Below the pieces are notes generated by a model, which had not been told where the DNA came from, did not search any database, and worked only from the letters and a program-made list of their open reading frames with translations. DNA of 64,000 bases, taken from contig JODI01000077.1 in assembly GCA_000720805.1 (NCBI GenBank), positions 29,472 through 93,471 on the forward strand. The letters are read 5' to 3'. Source of the DNA: Streptomyces violaceoruber. GTDB lineage: Bacteria > Actinomycetota > Actinomycetes > Streptomycetales > Streptomycetaceae. Shown one piece after another: positions 54,659-63,890 of this stretch (the stretch's first letter is position 1; every line of letters begins with the position of its first letter). The position numbers and the translations under genes were made by a program.

Positions 54659-55600
54659 ATGACCACCTACAGGTCGACCGGCCTCACCGGCCCCGCGTCC
54701 ACCCCGACCGTGTCGGTCAAACCGGTCGTGCTGCCCGCGCCGCAGCGCGGCGCGGACCTGCACGTACGCGTCGCCGCACCGGTCACCGACACCAATCTGC
54801 CGATCGTGCTGTTCGCGCACGGATTCGGCTCGGACCTGGACGGCTACGCACCGCTGGTCGACCACTGGGCCTCCCATGGCTTCGTGGTGATACAGGCCAC
54901 TCACCTGGACTCCAAGCGCCTCAACGTCACCGCGGACGATCCCCGCAAGCCCCACCTGTGGCGCTACCGCGTGCAGGACATGAAGCGCATCCTCGACGAA
55001 CTCGACACTCTGGAGGCATCCGTGCCCGGCCTGACCGGCCGGGTGGACCACAGTCGTGTCGTCGCGGCCGGACACTCCTTCGGCGGCCAGACCGCGGGCG
55101 TCCTCGTGGGTCTGCGCGTCACTGACCCCCAGACCGGAACCGCGCAGGACATGTCCGACCCCCGGGTCATGGCCAGCATCCAACTGGCCACAGCGGGCAA
55201 GGGCGGCGACGAACTGACCCCCTTCGCACATGAGCACCTTCCCTGGCTGCGCGACCAGGACTTCTCCCACATCACCGCGCCCGGACTCGTGGTCGCCGGC
55301 GACAAGGACGAACTCCCGCTCTCCACCCGGGGACCGTCCTGGACGACCGACCCGTACACCCTCAGCCGCAGCAACAAGAGCCTGCTGACGGTCTACGGCG
55401 GCCGGCACTTCCTCGGCGGCATCTCCGGCTACGAGGCCGCAGAGACCACCGACGAGAATCCCGGCCGCGTCGCCCTCGTCCAGCAAGTCACCCTCGCCTA
55501 CCTGCGCCACATCACCGGTACCGACCACACCGACTGGGAAAAGGCACAGGCCGCCCTCGCCGGTGATTCCCACCCTCTGGGACGACTGGAATCGAAGTAA
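54659..55600 (+). CDS. Alpha/beta hydrolase, chlorophyllase/PETase-like
   Basis: The 313-residue protein has no clear signal peptide. The fold motifs are VLFAHGFGSDLDGYAPLVDH and nucleophile S140 in VVAAGHSFGGQTAG. The acid lies in VVAGDKDELPL and the histidine in VYGGRHFLGGISGYE. It belongs to the dienelactone-hydrolase/chlorophyllase-like group. The substrate is unknown. Confidence 0.85.
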   Translation: MTTYRSTGLTGPASTPTVSVKPVVLPAPQRGADLHVRVAAPVTDTNLPIVLFAHGFGSDLDGYAPLVDHWASHGFVVIQATHLDSKRLNVTADDPRKPHLWRYRVQDMKRILDELDTLEASVPGLTGRVDHSRVVAAGHSFGGQTAGVLVGLRVTDPQTGTAQDMSDPRVMASIQLATAGKGGDELTPFAHEHLPWLRDQDFSHITAPGLVVAGDKDELPLSTRGPSWTTDPYTLSRSNKSLLTVYGGRHFLGGISGYEAAETTDENPGRVALVQQVTLAYLRHITGTDHTDWEKAQAALAGDSHPLGRLESK

Positions 55601-56017
55601 CGACCTGCACCGAACTGCCCCTCTGCTGGCGGGTGGCCCGGCCGGCGCCGCCCAGGCCGCCCCTCCCGGTGATCCTGCCGGCCGGCCCTCGCCGGTGGTG
55701 GGTCGGAGCACGAAGGTCACCGCCGACGTGACGAGGGTCGGAGGGAGGGCCGGCGAGCTGGTAGCGGCGTGCGACCGGCGGACCGGGCGCTCCTCAGTGC
55801 CGCCGTCGCCGCCGAAACAGGAGCGCAATTCCAGATGATCACGCAGTCGGCGAGTCCGGCCCGAGTGATCACACGACCCGCTGTGGCGCTTGAGTCGGCG
55901 AGCTGATCGGTGGAGTTGCCGGGCAACCGTCCGGCGCGGTTGCGGCAGCGCACTTACGGTCCCTGTAGCCCGTCGTCATGAGCGCACATGGCGGAGGTTC
56001 ACGGGTCAGTACACCTA
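55601..56017. other. Intergenic region before the IS701 element
   Basis: No gene is supported. GC-rich inverted segments lie at 55625-55690. I could not identify the IS701 terminal repeat with confidence. Confidence 0.35.
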
Positions 56018-57214
56018 CTAGGGGACGGTCAACGTGATCGGGTCGCTGCCGCGGGTGGGGTGGTGGGGATCGATGGGCCGGCCGGGAGCCGCGTCAGCTG
56101 CGAGGGCGGTCAGGAAGGCCAGTGCGAGCATGACGAGCGTGATGTGGCGGTGCCATGAGGTCCAGTTGCGGACCTGGTAGTGGTCGAGTCCGACCTGGCC
56201 CTTGGCGGCCTGGAAGTATTCCTCGACGCTCCAGCGGACACCGGCGATGCGGACCAGTTCCGCGAGAGCGACCGGGGCGGGTGACCAGCACAGGTAGAAG
56301 GCGAGTTCCCCGGTGGTGCGGTTGCGGCGGACGAGCAGGTGGCGGTTGTCGTCGGTGCCGATGTGGATCCAGGCCCAGTCGTAGTGGCGCGGGCCCTTCG
56401 CGCCGAGGCCGGCGCTGTGCCGCTGCCAGGCGGTGGCGGGCAGGCGCTCAGCGAGGGTGTCCGCGCGGACGAAGGTGCGGCCGTGGTTGATCCGTACCCG
56501 GGTCGAGCAGGCGACGGCCATCACGTAGCCGGTCCCGCGTGCCTCCAAGGCGGCGCGGAGCCGTGGGTCCTGCCCATAGGCTTCGTCGCCGGTCACCCAC
56601 GGTGCCTCCACCCCGGCGTCCAGCGCGGCGGCGATCATCTCCCAGGCCAGGCGGGGTTTGGTCGCGAACCGCACTTCGTCAGGTATTCCGGCCGCCTGGC
56701 GGCGTACGGGATCGGTGCACCAGAAATGCTCAGGCAGGTAGAGCCGGCGGTCGACCAGTGCCCGTCCCCGGCTGGTGGCATAGGCGAGGAACACCCCCAC
56801 CTGGGAGTTCTCGATGCGTCCGGCGGTACCAGTCTATTGCCGCTGCACGCCCGCCGAAGACCGGCCCTTCTTCACGAAGCCGGTCTCGTCCACGATCAGT
56901 ACCGCCCCGTCGGTGGCGAGGTGTTCGACGGCGTAGGCGCGGATGTCGTCGCGGACGGCGTCGGCGTCCCAGCGGGCGTAGCGCGGCAGCCGCTGCATCG
57001 GCCCCGGCCTGGCCAGGCCGGCCTGTTCGGCCAGCTGCCAGCAGTTCTTCCGCTCGCCACGCGACAGCAGCCCGAGCAGATAGGCACGGGCGGTCGCCCT
57101 CGGTTCCACCCGCCCGAATCGCCTCGCGATCCGGGCCATGACCTGGTCGAACATCGCCCGCCAGCGGTCTACGCTATGGCCCGCGGCCACCGCACGATCT
57201 TCAGGAGTCCACAC
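56018..57214 (-). pseudogene. IS701-family transposase interrupted by one amber codon
   Basis: A single frame of about 399 codons carries the N-terminal domain ([40 protein letters not shown]), the catalytic part (LIVDETGFVKKGRSSAGVQR, WVTGDEAYGQDPRLRAALEA) and the final acidic region (VRWSVEEYFQAAKGQVGLDH). A TAG at the position of a conserved tyrosine (GVQRQ-stop-TGTAGR, about 56834) is the only visible defect. A suppressor or reversion would restore the enzyme. Confidence 0.8.
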
Positions 57215-57290
57215 AAACTCCGATGATCACCGGGTGGCCGCACACGCTCCCGCCCGGGCCGTCACGAAAGCGCGCAAAAACAACGGATGA

Positions 57291-57782
57291 CTACGCGCCC
57301 CCGACGCCCTCGACATTGGCCACCATCTTGCGCAGTACCTTGAGCGCGGCCACGTACTCCTCGTCGCTAATGCCCTGGTGGACCACGGCGCGTACCTCGG
57401 TCGCCAGCTCACGGAGCCGCGCTCTGGCGGCCTCCCCGGCATCCGTGAGGTGTAGGCGCTGCCCGTCGTCGATCCGGAGCCATTCGCGGTGGAGCAACTG
57501 GTCGACGACCCTGGCGATTTCGTGCGGCCCGTCGGCAAGGTGCGTCAACTGCGCGACGACCTCCTCGCGGCTCGGCGCTGTGGGACCGCCGTTCACGCGG
57601 TTGAGTACCCAGTACTGCGACTGCGTGACGTCGTTCTTTGCCATGGCATCACGCAGGTGCCGGGTGACGGTCGCATGGGTCAGGCCGCACCAGTAGCCGA
57701 CCGGCTGAGTGGCCAGCATGTCATCGGTGGCGGCCGGGTTCGCTGGCGCCTGGTCAGTGATAGTTCCGGTCAGTAATTCCAT
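57291..57782 (-). CDS. MarR family regulator
   Basis: ATG 57782 gives 163 residues. The winged-helix part is visible (MAKNDVTQSQYWVLNRVNGG, REEVVAQLTHLADGPHEIAR, VVDQLLHREWLRIDDGQRLH, LTDAGEAARARLRELA). No adjacent target gene is obvious. Confidence 0.85.
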   Translation of the reverse strand: MELLTGTITDQAPANPAATDDMLATQPVGYWCGLTHATVTRHLRDAMAKNDVTQSQYWVLNRVNGGPTAPSREEVVAQLTHLADGPHEIARVVDQLLHREWLRIDDGQRLHLTDAGEAARARLRELATEVRAVVHQGISDEEYVAALKVLRKMVANVEGVGGA

Positions 57783-58079
57783 GATCGCGACGCTACATTC
57801 CCCCGCCGCACCGAACAATCGGAATGCGGCATTCACTGCAACTCGTCCTAGGTACACACCGGAACCGGCGACCACCACCACTTGCAGGTCCGCCGTAGCC
57901 TCGCGCGTCACCACGCCAAGGCCCGCCGAGACCACGACAGCTCGCCGATGCGTCCCGCACATGAATTACGAAGTGGCACTGGAGTACTAACAGCCCTCTG
58001 CTGCTACAAGCGATAACTCCGCCTCACCACGTAGGATACGGTCTAAAAGTGCACGTCCTAGGTACCGATTCGAGGTTGG

Positions 58080-58574
58080 TTAAAGCCATTTGAACGCGGG
58101 GCCCATTATCTCAAGAGTGGCTAGGCAGCTTTGGTATTGACGCTGCATTTGCGCAATCTCCTGCGCATTGCGATTTATCCTGTCGAGTTCCGCCTGTAGA
58201 TCATTCCTCGAGATAAAGCCATCCCTATTCCCGCCATGCGCATCGGTATCAAGCAGGTCGAAGTATCCAGGCGAGTTTAGGATCCGGTTGGCGGCGTTCC
58301 GAAGGGCTAGAGATTGGGAAGTCAAGTTTTGCACCGCCGTTAGGTCGTTGCGCGATATGCGGCCATCCGGCTGGTCGTGATTTGCGGCGGTCTCGACGGC
58401 AACGAAATTGTCGCGTACGGTGGTTACATCGCTTGTGACATCGGTACAAACGGTCGTGGGCTTTGGATCCGCAGAATTCGCCGCCTCAGCGTTTACCGAT
58501 CCCGCGCCAACCAGTACACCCGCTGCCGCAACAACAGTGGTGGCAGTGACTGCCGCTTTAACTATCCTCCGCAT
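58080..58574 (-). CDS. Secreted EF-hand-like protein of unusual low GC
   Basis: ATG 58574 is preferred because AAAGGA precedes it at the right distance; ATG 58583 is an alternative. The product has a signal peptide (RRIVKAAVTATTVVAAAGVL) and a helical domain with two calcium-loop-like segments: HDQPDGRISRNDL and DTDAHGGNRDGFISRNDLQA. It ends with CLATLEIMGPAFKWL. The DNA is visibly AT-richer than its neighbours, suggesting recent transfer. The repeated GxISRNDL motif is seen in some secreted or effector proteins. Function unknown. Confidence 0.75.
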   Translation of the reverse strand: MRRIVKAAVTATTVVAAAGVLVGAGSVNAEAANSADPKPTTVCTDVTSDVTTVRDNFVAVETAANHDQPDGRISRNDLTAVQNLTSQSLALRNAANRILNSPGYFDLLDTDAHGGNRDGFISRNDLQAELDRINRNAQEIAQMQRQYQSCLATLEIMGPAFKWL

Positions 58575-58649
58575 AGGGTCCATCCTTTCGCTGCTGCTTC
58601 AACTACCTTGCGATCTTTATGAGTTGGGAAACTAGAGAAGGGTTTCCCG

Positions 58650-58837
58650 GATGGCGTGTTACGTAGGTCACGTGCCCCTATGGTTTTCGTCAGCCCGCCC
58701 AGATCGAGCAGCGGGCCGAGGAACCCCAGCGCCGCGAACACCAGCAGGTTGCCGACGATCTGGCCCGCGTCCATCGTGAGCAGGTCCCGCAGCGGCACCA
58801 GGTTCATCACGACGACAAACCCTGAACTCAGCGCCAC
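58650..58837 (-). pseudogene. VanZ-like membrane protein fragment
   Basis: The frame VMNLVPLRDLLTMDAGQIVG, NLLVFAALGFLGPLLDLGG matches the N-terminal membrane region of VanZ-family proteins (NLVPF..........GN..LF.PLGFLLPL). Both ends are missing. Confidence 0.6.
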
Positions 58838-58930
58838 TCAACGTTCGGTGAGAACGGTCAACCTTCGATGAGACAGGACACCGGGGATTGGCTTGCGCTG
58901 GGACCACTTGAGGCAGTGTGCCGTGATCGA

Positions 58931-59422
58931 CTACTTCGTTTCGCCGCTCATCGGCGTCGTGGGGTCTTCCTCGGCGAGTTGGCTGGCGAGCCGCTGTATT
59001 GCCGATCGGATGCCGTGGCCGTAGGCGTCATCGTTGAGCGCGTCGAGGTGCTCTTGGGCCTGGGTCAGGTGAGTTCGGGCCTGTGTGGTATCTCCGAGTT
59101 TGTGGAAGTCCGCGGCGAGGTTGAGGTGCAGGGACGGGTAGAACCCGCGGATGGCCAAGGAGGAGTCGTGCTGTTTGGCCCGGTCGTCAGTGACCGAGGC
59201 GGCGGCGTCCAAGGCGCGCAGATCCCAGGTCAGTTCGTCCTGCGGATCCGGCTGGAGATCGGCCATGTAGTGGGCGAGGACGCAGCGGTGGAACGGGTCG
59301 CCGTCCAGGGCGATCTCCTCCCAGATCTCGTTGAACCGCCGCCGAGCACCGTCGAGGTCGCCTGCATGCTGCAGCGCCATGGCCTCCTCGATGTGCTTCA
59401 TGGTCTTGTCCTCGGTGGTCAC
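58931..59422 (-). CDS. Hypothetical TPR-like protein
   Basis: GTG 59422 (GGAGAGG upstream) gives 163 residues of helical character. It includes HIEEAMALQHAGDLDGARRR, FHRCVLAHYMADLQPDPQDE, YPSLHLNLAADFHKLGDTTQ and ARTHLTQAQEHLDALNDDAY. The helix-turn-helix pairing suggests tetratricopeptide repeats. Similar short proteins are common in Streptomyces. Function unknown. Confidence 0.7.
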   Translation of the reverse strand: MTTEDKTMKHIEEAMALQHAGDLDGARRRFNEIWEEIALDGDPFHRCVLAHYMADLQPDPQDELTWDLRALDAAASVTDDRAKQHDSSLAIRGFYPSLHLNLAADFHKLGDTTQARTHLTQAQEHLDALNDDAYGHGIRSAIQRLASQLAEEDPTTPMSGETK

Positions 59423-59546
59423 GGCAGCCTCTCCGTTGCTCGTCAGTGATCGCGAGGAAGCGTAGGGGCAGCCACTGACATGGGACCGGGACCAGCGTCT
59501 TTGTCTGTCCTCCGCGGACTCTTCGAGTCTGTTGGTGAGCGGCTCA

Positions 59547-60143
59547 GCCGGCGGTGTCGCGTGTGGCGGCCCGGCCGCGGGCCTTGGTCCTGGCCAGGCG
59601 GTAGGACTCGGTTCCGGTCTCGATGATGGTGGCGTTGAAGGTGAGGCGGTCCACGATCGCCGCGCAGAGCCGCGGGTCGGTGAAGGTGCGGCTCCAGCCG
59701 GTGAACGCTTCGTAGGAGGCGATCGCGATGCTGTTCTTCTCCTCACGCTCCGTGAGAAATTGGAAGAGCATTTCCGCGCCGGAGGTCCAGCGGGGGTCGG
59801 ACAGGGGTCAGGCGCCGAGGTCGCGGCGGTCCAGTTCGAGGTAGCCGAGTTCGTCGATTTCGAGAAGGTCGACGCGTCCGTAGCGGGCGATGGTCTTGCC
59901 CAGCTGCTTGTCGTCTGCCGCCTCGACCAGCTCGTTCACCAGGGCTGCCGCGGTGGTGTAGCGGACGCGGTAGCCGGCCATGGCGGCGGCGGCGCCCAGC
60001 GCGATCAGCAGGTGCGACTTGCCCGTGCCCGAGTCCCCGAGCAGACACAGCGGGTGCCCCTTGGCGATCCATTCGCAGGTGGCGAGAATGTGGATGACCG
60101 CAGGGTCGACGTTGGGATTGACGCTGTAATCGAACTCCTGCGG
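59547..60143 (-). pseudogene. IS21-family IstB helper ATPase, interrupted
   Basis: The frame begins EFDYSVNPNVDPAVIHILAT, carries Walker A (LCLLGDSGTGKSHLLIALG) and Walker B (RVDLLEIDELGYLELDRR), then TEREEKNSIAIASYEAFTGW and RLCAAIVDRLTFNATIIETG. Between the two parts an in-frame insertion of 42 bases (about 59780-59821) adds DLGA-stop-PLSDPRWTS. The N-terminal helix bundle is missing upstream of 60143. Confidence 0.75.
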
Positions 60144-60287
60144 TTATCTGAGGTTGGAGTTCAATGGACTGGCGTATGCCCTGGTGGGAACGTTACTGAC
60201 GCGTCGGTGACGTGCTGGGTGAGAGCGGCTTGAGGGCCGGGCGGAAACTTCGTGGCTGCGCGAGATCGAGCCTGCTTGGATCGCTGT

Positions 60288-60890
60288 ATGAGCAACGAAA
60301 ACGTGCGGCAGATCGGGATCCTGTTGTTCCCCGACGTGGAGGAGTTGGACGCGGTCGGCCCCTGGGAGGTCCTGTCCTACTGGACGCGGGTCTTCCCCGA
60401 GGACGAGTGGGCGGTGTTCTCCTTCTCCGCCGACGGCAAGCCCGTGACCTGCTCGAAGGGGCTCACGATCGGATCGCACTACTCGATGGACGACGTGCCC
60501 GCGCTGGACGTCCTGCTGTATCCCGGCGGCCGGGGAACCCGGCCTCAGCTCAACGACAGCCAGCACCTGGAGTGGGTGCGCCGTCAGCGCCGGTCGGTTC
60601 CGCTCATGACGAGCGTGTGCACCGGCTCGCTGGTCTTCGCCGCGGCCGGCCTGCTGACCGGGCGTCCGGCCACCACCCATTGGGGCGCGTTGGAACGGCT
60701 CAAGGAACTCGACCCGACGATCGACGTGCGGGCCGACGAGCGGTTCGTCGATGACGGTGACATGGTCACCTCCGCGGGGGTCTCGGCCGGCATCGACATG
60801 GCTCTTCACCTCGTAGCCCGGCTGTCATCTCCGGAACGCGCGCGTCAGGTGCGCCGCGGTATTCAGTACGATCCGCAGCCACCGGTGTGA
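60288..60890 (+). CDS. DJ-1/PfpI family protein
   Basis: The 200-residue protein has the family core: IGILLFPDVEELDAVGPWEV with E18/E19, VLLYPGGRGTRPQ, and nucleophile C111 in LMTSVCTGSLVFAAAGLL. It matches the GATase-like proteins that include isonitrile-hydratase-like and AraC-associated members. No HTH domain is fused. Confidence 0.9.
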   Translation: MSNENVRQIGILLFPDVEELDAVGPWEVLSYWTRVFPEDEWAVFSFSADGKPVTCSKGLTIGSHYSMDDVPALDVLLYPGGRGTRPQLNDSQHLEWVRRQRRSVPLMTSVCTGSLVFAAAGLLTGRPATTHWGALERLKELDPTIDVRADERFVDDGDMVTSAGVSAGIDMALHLVARLSSPERARQVRRGIQYDPQPPV

Positions 60891-60910
60891 CCTGGCCGCT
60901 TCGACGACCA

Positions 60911-61378
60911 TCAGTCGGACAGGCGGCCGCGCTCGCTGAGCCGTCGTTGCAGGCGGAGGATCTCGCCGTATGCGGCGGCCAGCCTCTGTTCGAGTTCCTG
61001 GACTTGTTCGCGGTGCGTAGTGCGCTGGCGTCGCAGGGACTCGGTGAGTGTGTGGATCACCGTGCCGTCGTCGCTGGATGCGGCCTCGGCCGGAGCGCGG
61101 GGTGTTCTCTGCTGTTGGCTGCGGAGGGTTTCGATCCGGCGTCGTAGGTCGGCGTGGGCGTAGAGAAAGTCGAGGCTGACGCCGGCGGCGCGGGCGACAG
61201 CCCGGAAGTTGATCTCTTCGTTGTCCTTGACGAGCCGACGGATCCCGGCCTCCGCGCGCTGGGCGGCCTGCTCGCTCTTGTCTCGGGCGGCCTTCCTCAG
61301 GGCATCGACTCGCCGGTCGCCGGTGGCGTCCGGATCGGTGGGTGCAGCCGACTTTGCTGACGTTGTGCGAGGGGTCAT
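60911..61378 (-). CDS. DUF6262 (Tn554 TnpC-like) coiled-coil protein
   Basis: The 155-residue protein has an HTH-like N-terminal half (KDNEEINFRAVARAAGVSLD, FLYAHADLRRRIETLR) and a long C-terminal coiled coil (QRTTHREQVQELEQRLAAAY, GEILRLQRRL). It fits the DUF6262 family that accompanies paired tyrosine recombinases in Tn554-like transposons. It starts 5 bases after the stop of an integrase fragment. Confidence 0.75.
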   Translation of the reverse strand: MTPRTTSAKSAAPTDPDATGDRRVDALRKAARDKSEQAAQRAEAGIRRLVKDNEEINFRAVARAAGVSLDFLYAHADLRRRIETLRSQQQRTPRAPAEAASSDDGTVIHTLTESLRRQRTTHREQVQELEQRLAAAYGEILRLQRRLSERGRLSD

Positions 61379-61383
61379 GGTCC

Positions 61384-61760
61384 TTAAGTTCCTTTGTTTC
61401 CAGTGGAGTTCGCGTTGCCCTGGTATGCGTCGCGGCCGAGGACGCCGGCGCCACGGATCGCGGCCGTGCTGTCGGCGGGCTGGACCTCCAGGGCGGTGAT
61501 CTCCAGGCGCATGCTGCGGATCTCGGCGTGTCGTTGTTCGAGCCAGACGTTGGCCTTGCTCATCGGCTCGCCGTAGCGTTCGTGGTGCCGCGCCTGCCGG
61601 GCAGCGATCAGGGACTCGGTCTCGACGAGCTGGCGCTGAATGTCCGGCAGGAAGGTGCGGTCGGTGGCGAAGTGGTCGCAGCCGTGGCAGGCGTTTCCCT
61701 TGTCGCAGGACCGGGTGGGCGGCAGGAGGTGGGGAGCCCCGTGACTGCGCCGATGATCGC
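61384..61760 (-). pseudogene. C-terminal part of a Tn554-like tyrosine recombinase
   Basis: The frame PHLLPPTRSCDKGNACHGCD, HFATDRTFLPDIQRQLVETE, LIAARQARHHERYGEPMSKA ends with a stop at 61384. The CxxxxxCxxC cluster and the following helix match the C-terminal extension of TnpA/TnpB-type recombinases. The catalytic domain upstream is missing. Confidence 0.65.
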
Positions 61761-61849
61761 GGTGTTGCGGCGCCTCAGGGCCGCCAGGTTCAGCACGGCG
61801 AGACCATGGCGATTAAAGAGATGATGGAACGAAAAGCGCTGGTGACCGC

Positions 61850-62020
61850 CCTTTCGAGGATCGCCCACAACCTCCCGACACCGTGCTGCTCGGCCGCTTC
61901 GACGCATCGGGACGCTTCCGCTGGATCGGCCGCATCAGTCCTGTGGAGGAAGCAGCCGGAAGGGAGCTAGGTGCGCTACTCGCCCCCGCGAACACTGGTC
62001 ATCCAATGATTTTTTCGTAG
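61850..62020 (+). pseudogene. C-terminal fragment of an ATP-dependent DNA ligase-like protein
   Basis: The frame [51 protein letters not shown] resembles the OB-fold part of actinobacterial ATP-dependent ligases (vLLGR.D..GrL...GRT..L...A...L...L.P....HPW). It overlaps the next minus-strand gene by 22 bases. Confidence 0.5.
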
Positions 62021-62376
62021 GCGCTGTCATGAATCGGTCCTTGGGAGGGGAGGGGCGGGCCGGTCTTCAGGCTGTGGGAGAGGTCTTCGAGGAAGTTCCA
62101 TGCGTCCAGCAGCAGTCCTGCCGTGACCAAGTCACGGTCGGGGTGCTCGACCCACTGCCGTACGACGTCCAGATCGAGAGTGGCTTCGCCCTCCCAGACG
62201 AGCTCCCAGCCGTCGCGATCGCAGTGTTCCTGCAGCGTCTTGCGGTCGTGGAACGCAAGGAGTCGTCCGAGGCCGTCAACGACGAGCTCATCGGGGGTAT
62301 CGTCCTCCCCGGGCCGCCAGATCAGCGTCAGGTCCCCTCTCCTGGTCGCGATTCGGTACGGATAGTAGTCAGCCAT
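61999..62376 (-). CDS. Hypothetical protein
   Basis: ATG 62376 gives 125 residues: [74 protein letters not shown]. Composition is typical of a conserved cytoplasmic actinobacterial protein, possibly an immunity-like factor. No assigned function. Confidence 0.65.
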   Translation of the reverse strand: MADYYPYRIATRRGDLTLIWRPGEDDTPDELVVDGLGRLLAFHDRKTLQEHCDRDGWELVWEGEATLDLDVVRQWVEHPDRDLVTAGLLLDAWNFLEDLSHSLKTGPPLPSQGPIHDSAYEKIIG

Positions 62377-62442
62377 GCGGAGACTCCCTGTTGCCGCGGC
62401 GGCACTTGCCGCGTGGGTCATCCTGCCTGCAATGATCGTCGT

Positions 62443-63620
62443 GTGGTGACTTCGGATCAGGTGGAGCTTTGGGGTGCGGAGCTGGCGGGTCTGGGGACGC
62501 GGATCGCTGGGTGTTTTGAGCGGTCGGAGCCGCGGGCGACGGCGGTCGCCTATGTGAGGGGGTTGCTGGCGGACGTGCCGCGCAAGAACGGGTGGCAGCT
62601 GGCTGAGCAGGCCGGTGCCGCAACGCCCTGGTCGACGCAGCGGCTGCTGGGGGCCGCCCGCTGGGATGCTGACGAGGTCCGTGATGTGGTGCTGTCCTAC
62701 GTGGTCGAGCGTCTGGGCGAGCCCGAGGCGGTGCTGGTCCTGGACGAGACGGGGTTCCTGAAGAAGGGCAGCCGGTCGGTCGGCGTTCAGCGGCAGTACA
62801 CGGGCACGGCGGGGACACGCCCTCGTCGACCGTGACCTCTATCTGCCCAGGTCCTGGACCGACGACCGCGACCGCTGCCAGGCCGCCCACATCCCCGACG
62901 ACCGTACTTTCGCCACCAAGAACGCCCTCGCCCGCGACATGATCCGCCCCATGCCTCCCCGCTGCGCTTCCGCTGGGTCACCGCGGACGCCGCCTACGGC
63001 CAGGACAGCCGCTTCCGCCGCTTCCTCGAAGACGACCTGAAGCTCCACTACGTCGTGGCCGTCCCCAAGTCCCAGCAGGTCCACGGCCCGCGCATTGAGG
63101 ACCGTATCCGCCGTGAGGCCCCGCCGGAGGCATGGCAGCGCTTGTCCGCCGGCCCCGGAGCCAAAGGCGAACGCTGCTACGACTGGGCCGGCGCCCTCCT
63201 GCCCGTCGTCAGGGAACGCGACGGCGACAAGCCCACCCGCAGGCGGTGGATGCTGGCCCGCCGCAGCATCACCGACCCCAAGGACATCGCCTACTTCCTG
63301 GCCAGCGCTCCGCTGGACGCCACCCTCGCCGACCTGGCCCGGATCGCCGGATGCCGCTGGAAGATCGAAGAATGCTTCCAGTCCGCGAAGAACGAGTGCG
63401 GCCTCGACGAGTACGAGGTCCGCCGTTACACCGGCTGGTACCGGCACATCACCCTCGCCATGCTCGCCCGCTCGTTCCTCGCCGCCATCGCCGCCCAGGA
63501 ACGCGAAAGGGGGGCCCCGGCGACGACACGCCCGATCTCGTGGACCTCACACCAGCCGAGATCCGCCGTCTCCTGGCAGCTGACCCCCCGCACCACCCCG
63601 CACGCCACAACCACACGCTG
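62443..63620 (+). pseudogene. IS701-family transposase, frameshifted
   Basis: GTG 62443 opens the N-terminal part ([60 protein letters not shown]). After a shift near 62810 it continues [21 protein letters not shown] further shift leads to WQRLSAGPGAKGERCYDWAG and the final acidic region CRWKIEECFQSAKNECGLDE. The protein resembles the copy at 56-57 kb but is clearly diverged. Several frameshifts inactivate it. Confidence 0.8.
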
Positions 63621-63890
63621 ACCTGGTCACGGTGGAAACGACGCCACCAGGCACGCGCCCGCCAAAGCCACTACGAACGGCGCGGCTGCCTATTCGCCGG
63701 GGCGCGGTGGGGAAGTCCGTCCCAGCCACCTGGCGCCCCGCTACACTCCACACTCAGGCCGCTGACCAGCCCAGACACCGAACTACGGCTGGAGTACTAG
63801 GCCGTGTCTGATAAATGATCACGACGTGGGTGACCGCGTCGCCTGAAGAAGAGATGCCATTCGTCCAGGCCAACGATCTAGGCTGGCTTG

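Noticed and set aside
57979..63801. CTGGAGTACTA occurring twice as a possible IS end
   Set aside because: An 11-base match in 64 kb is expected by chance, and neither site is next to an IS701 boundary I could define.
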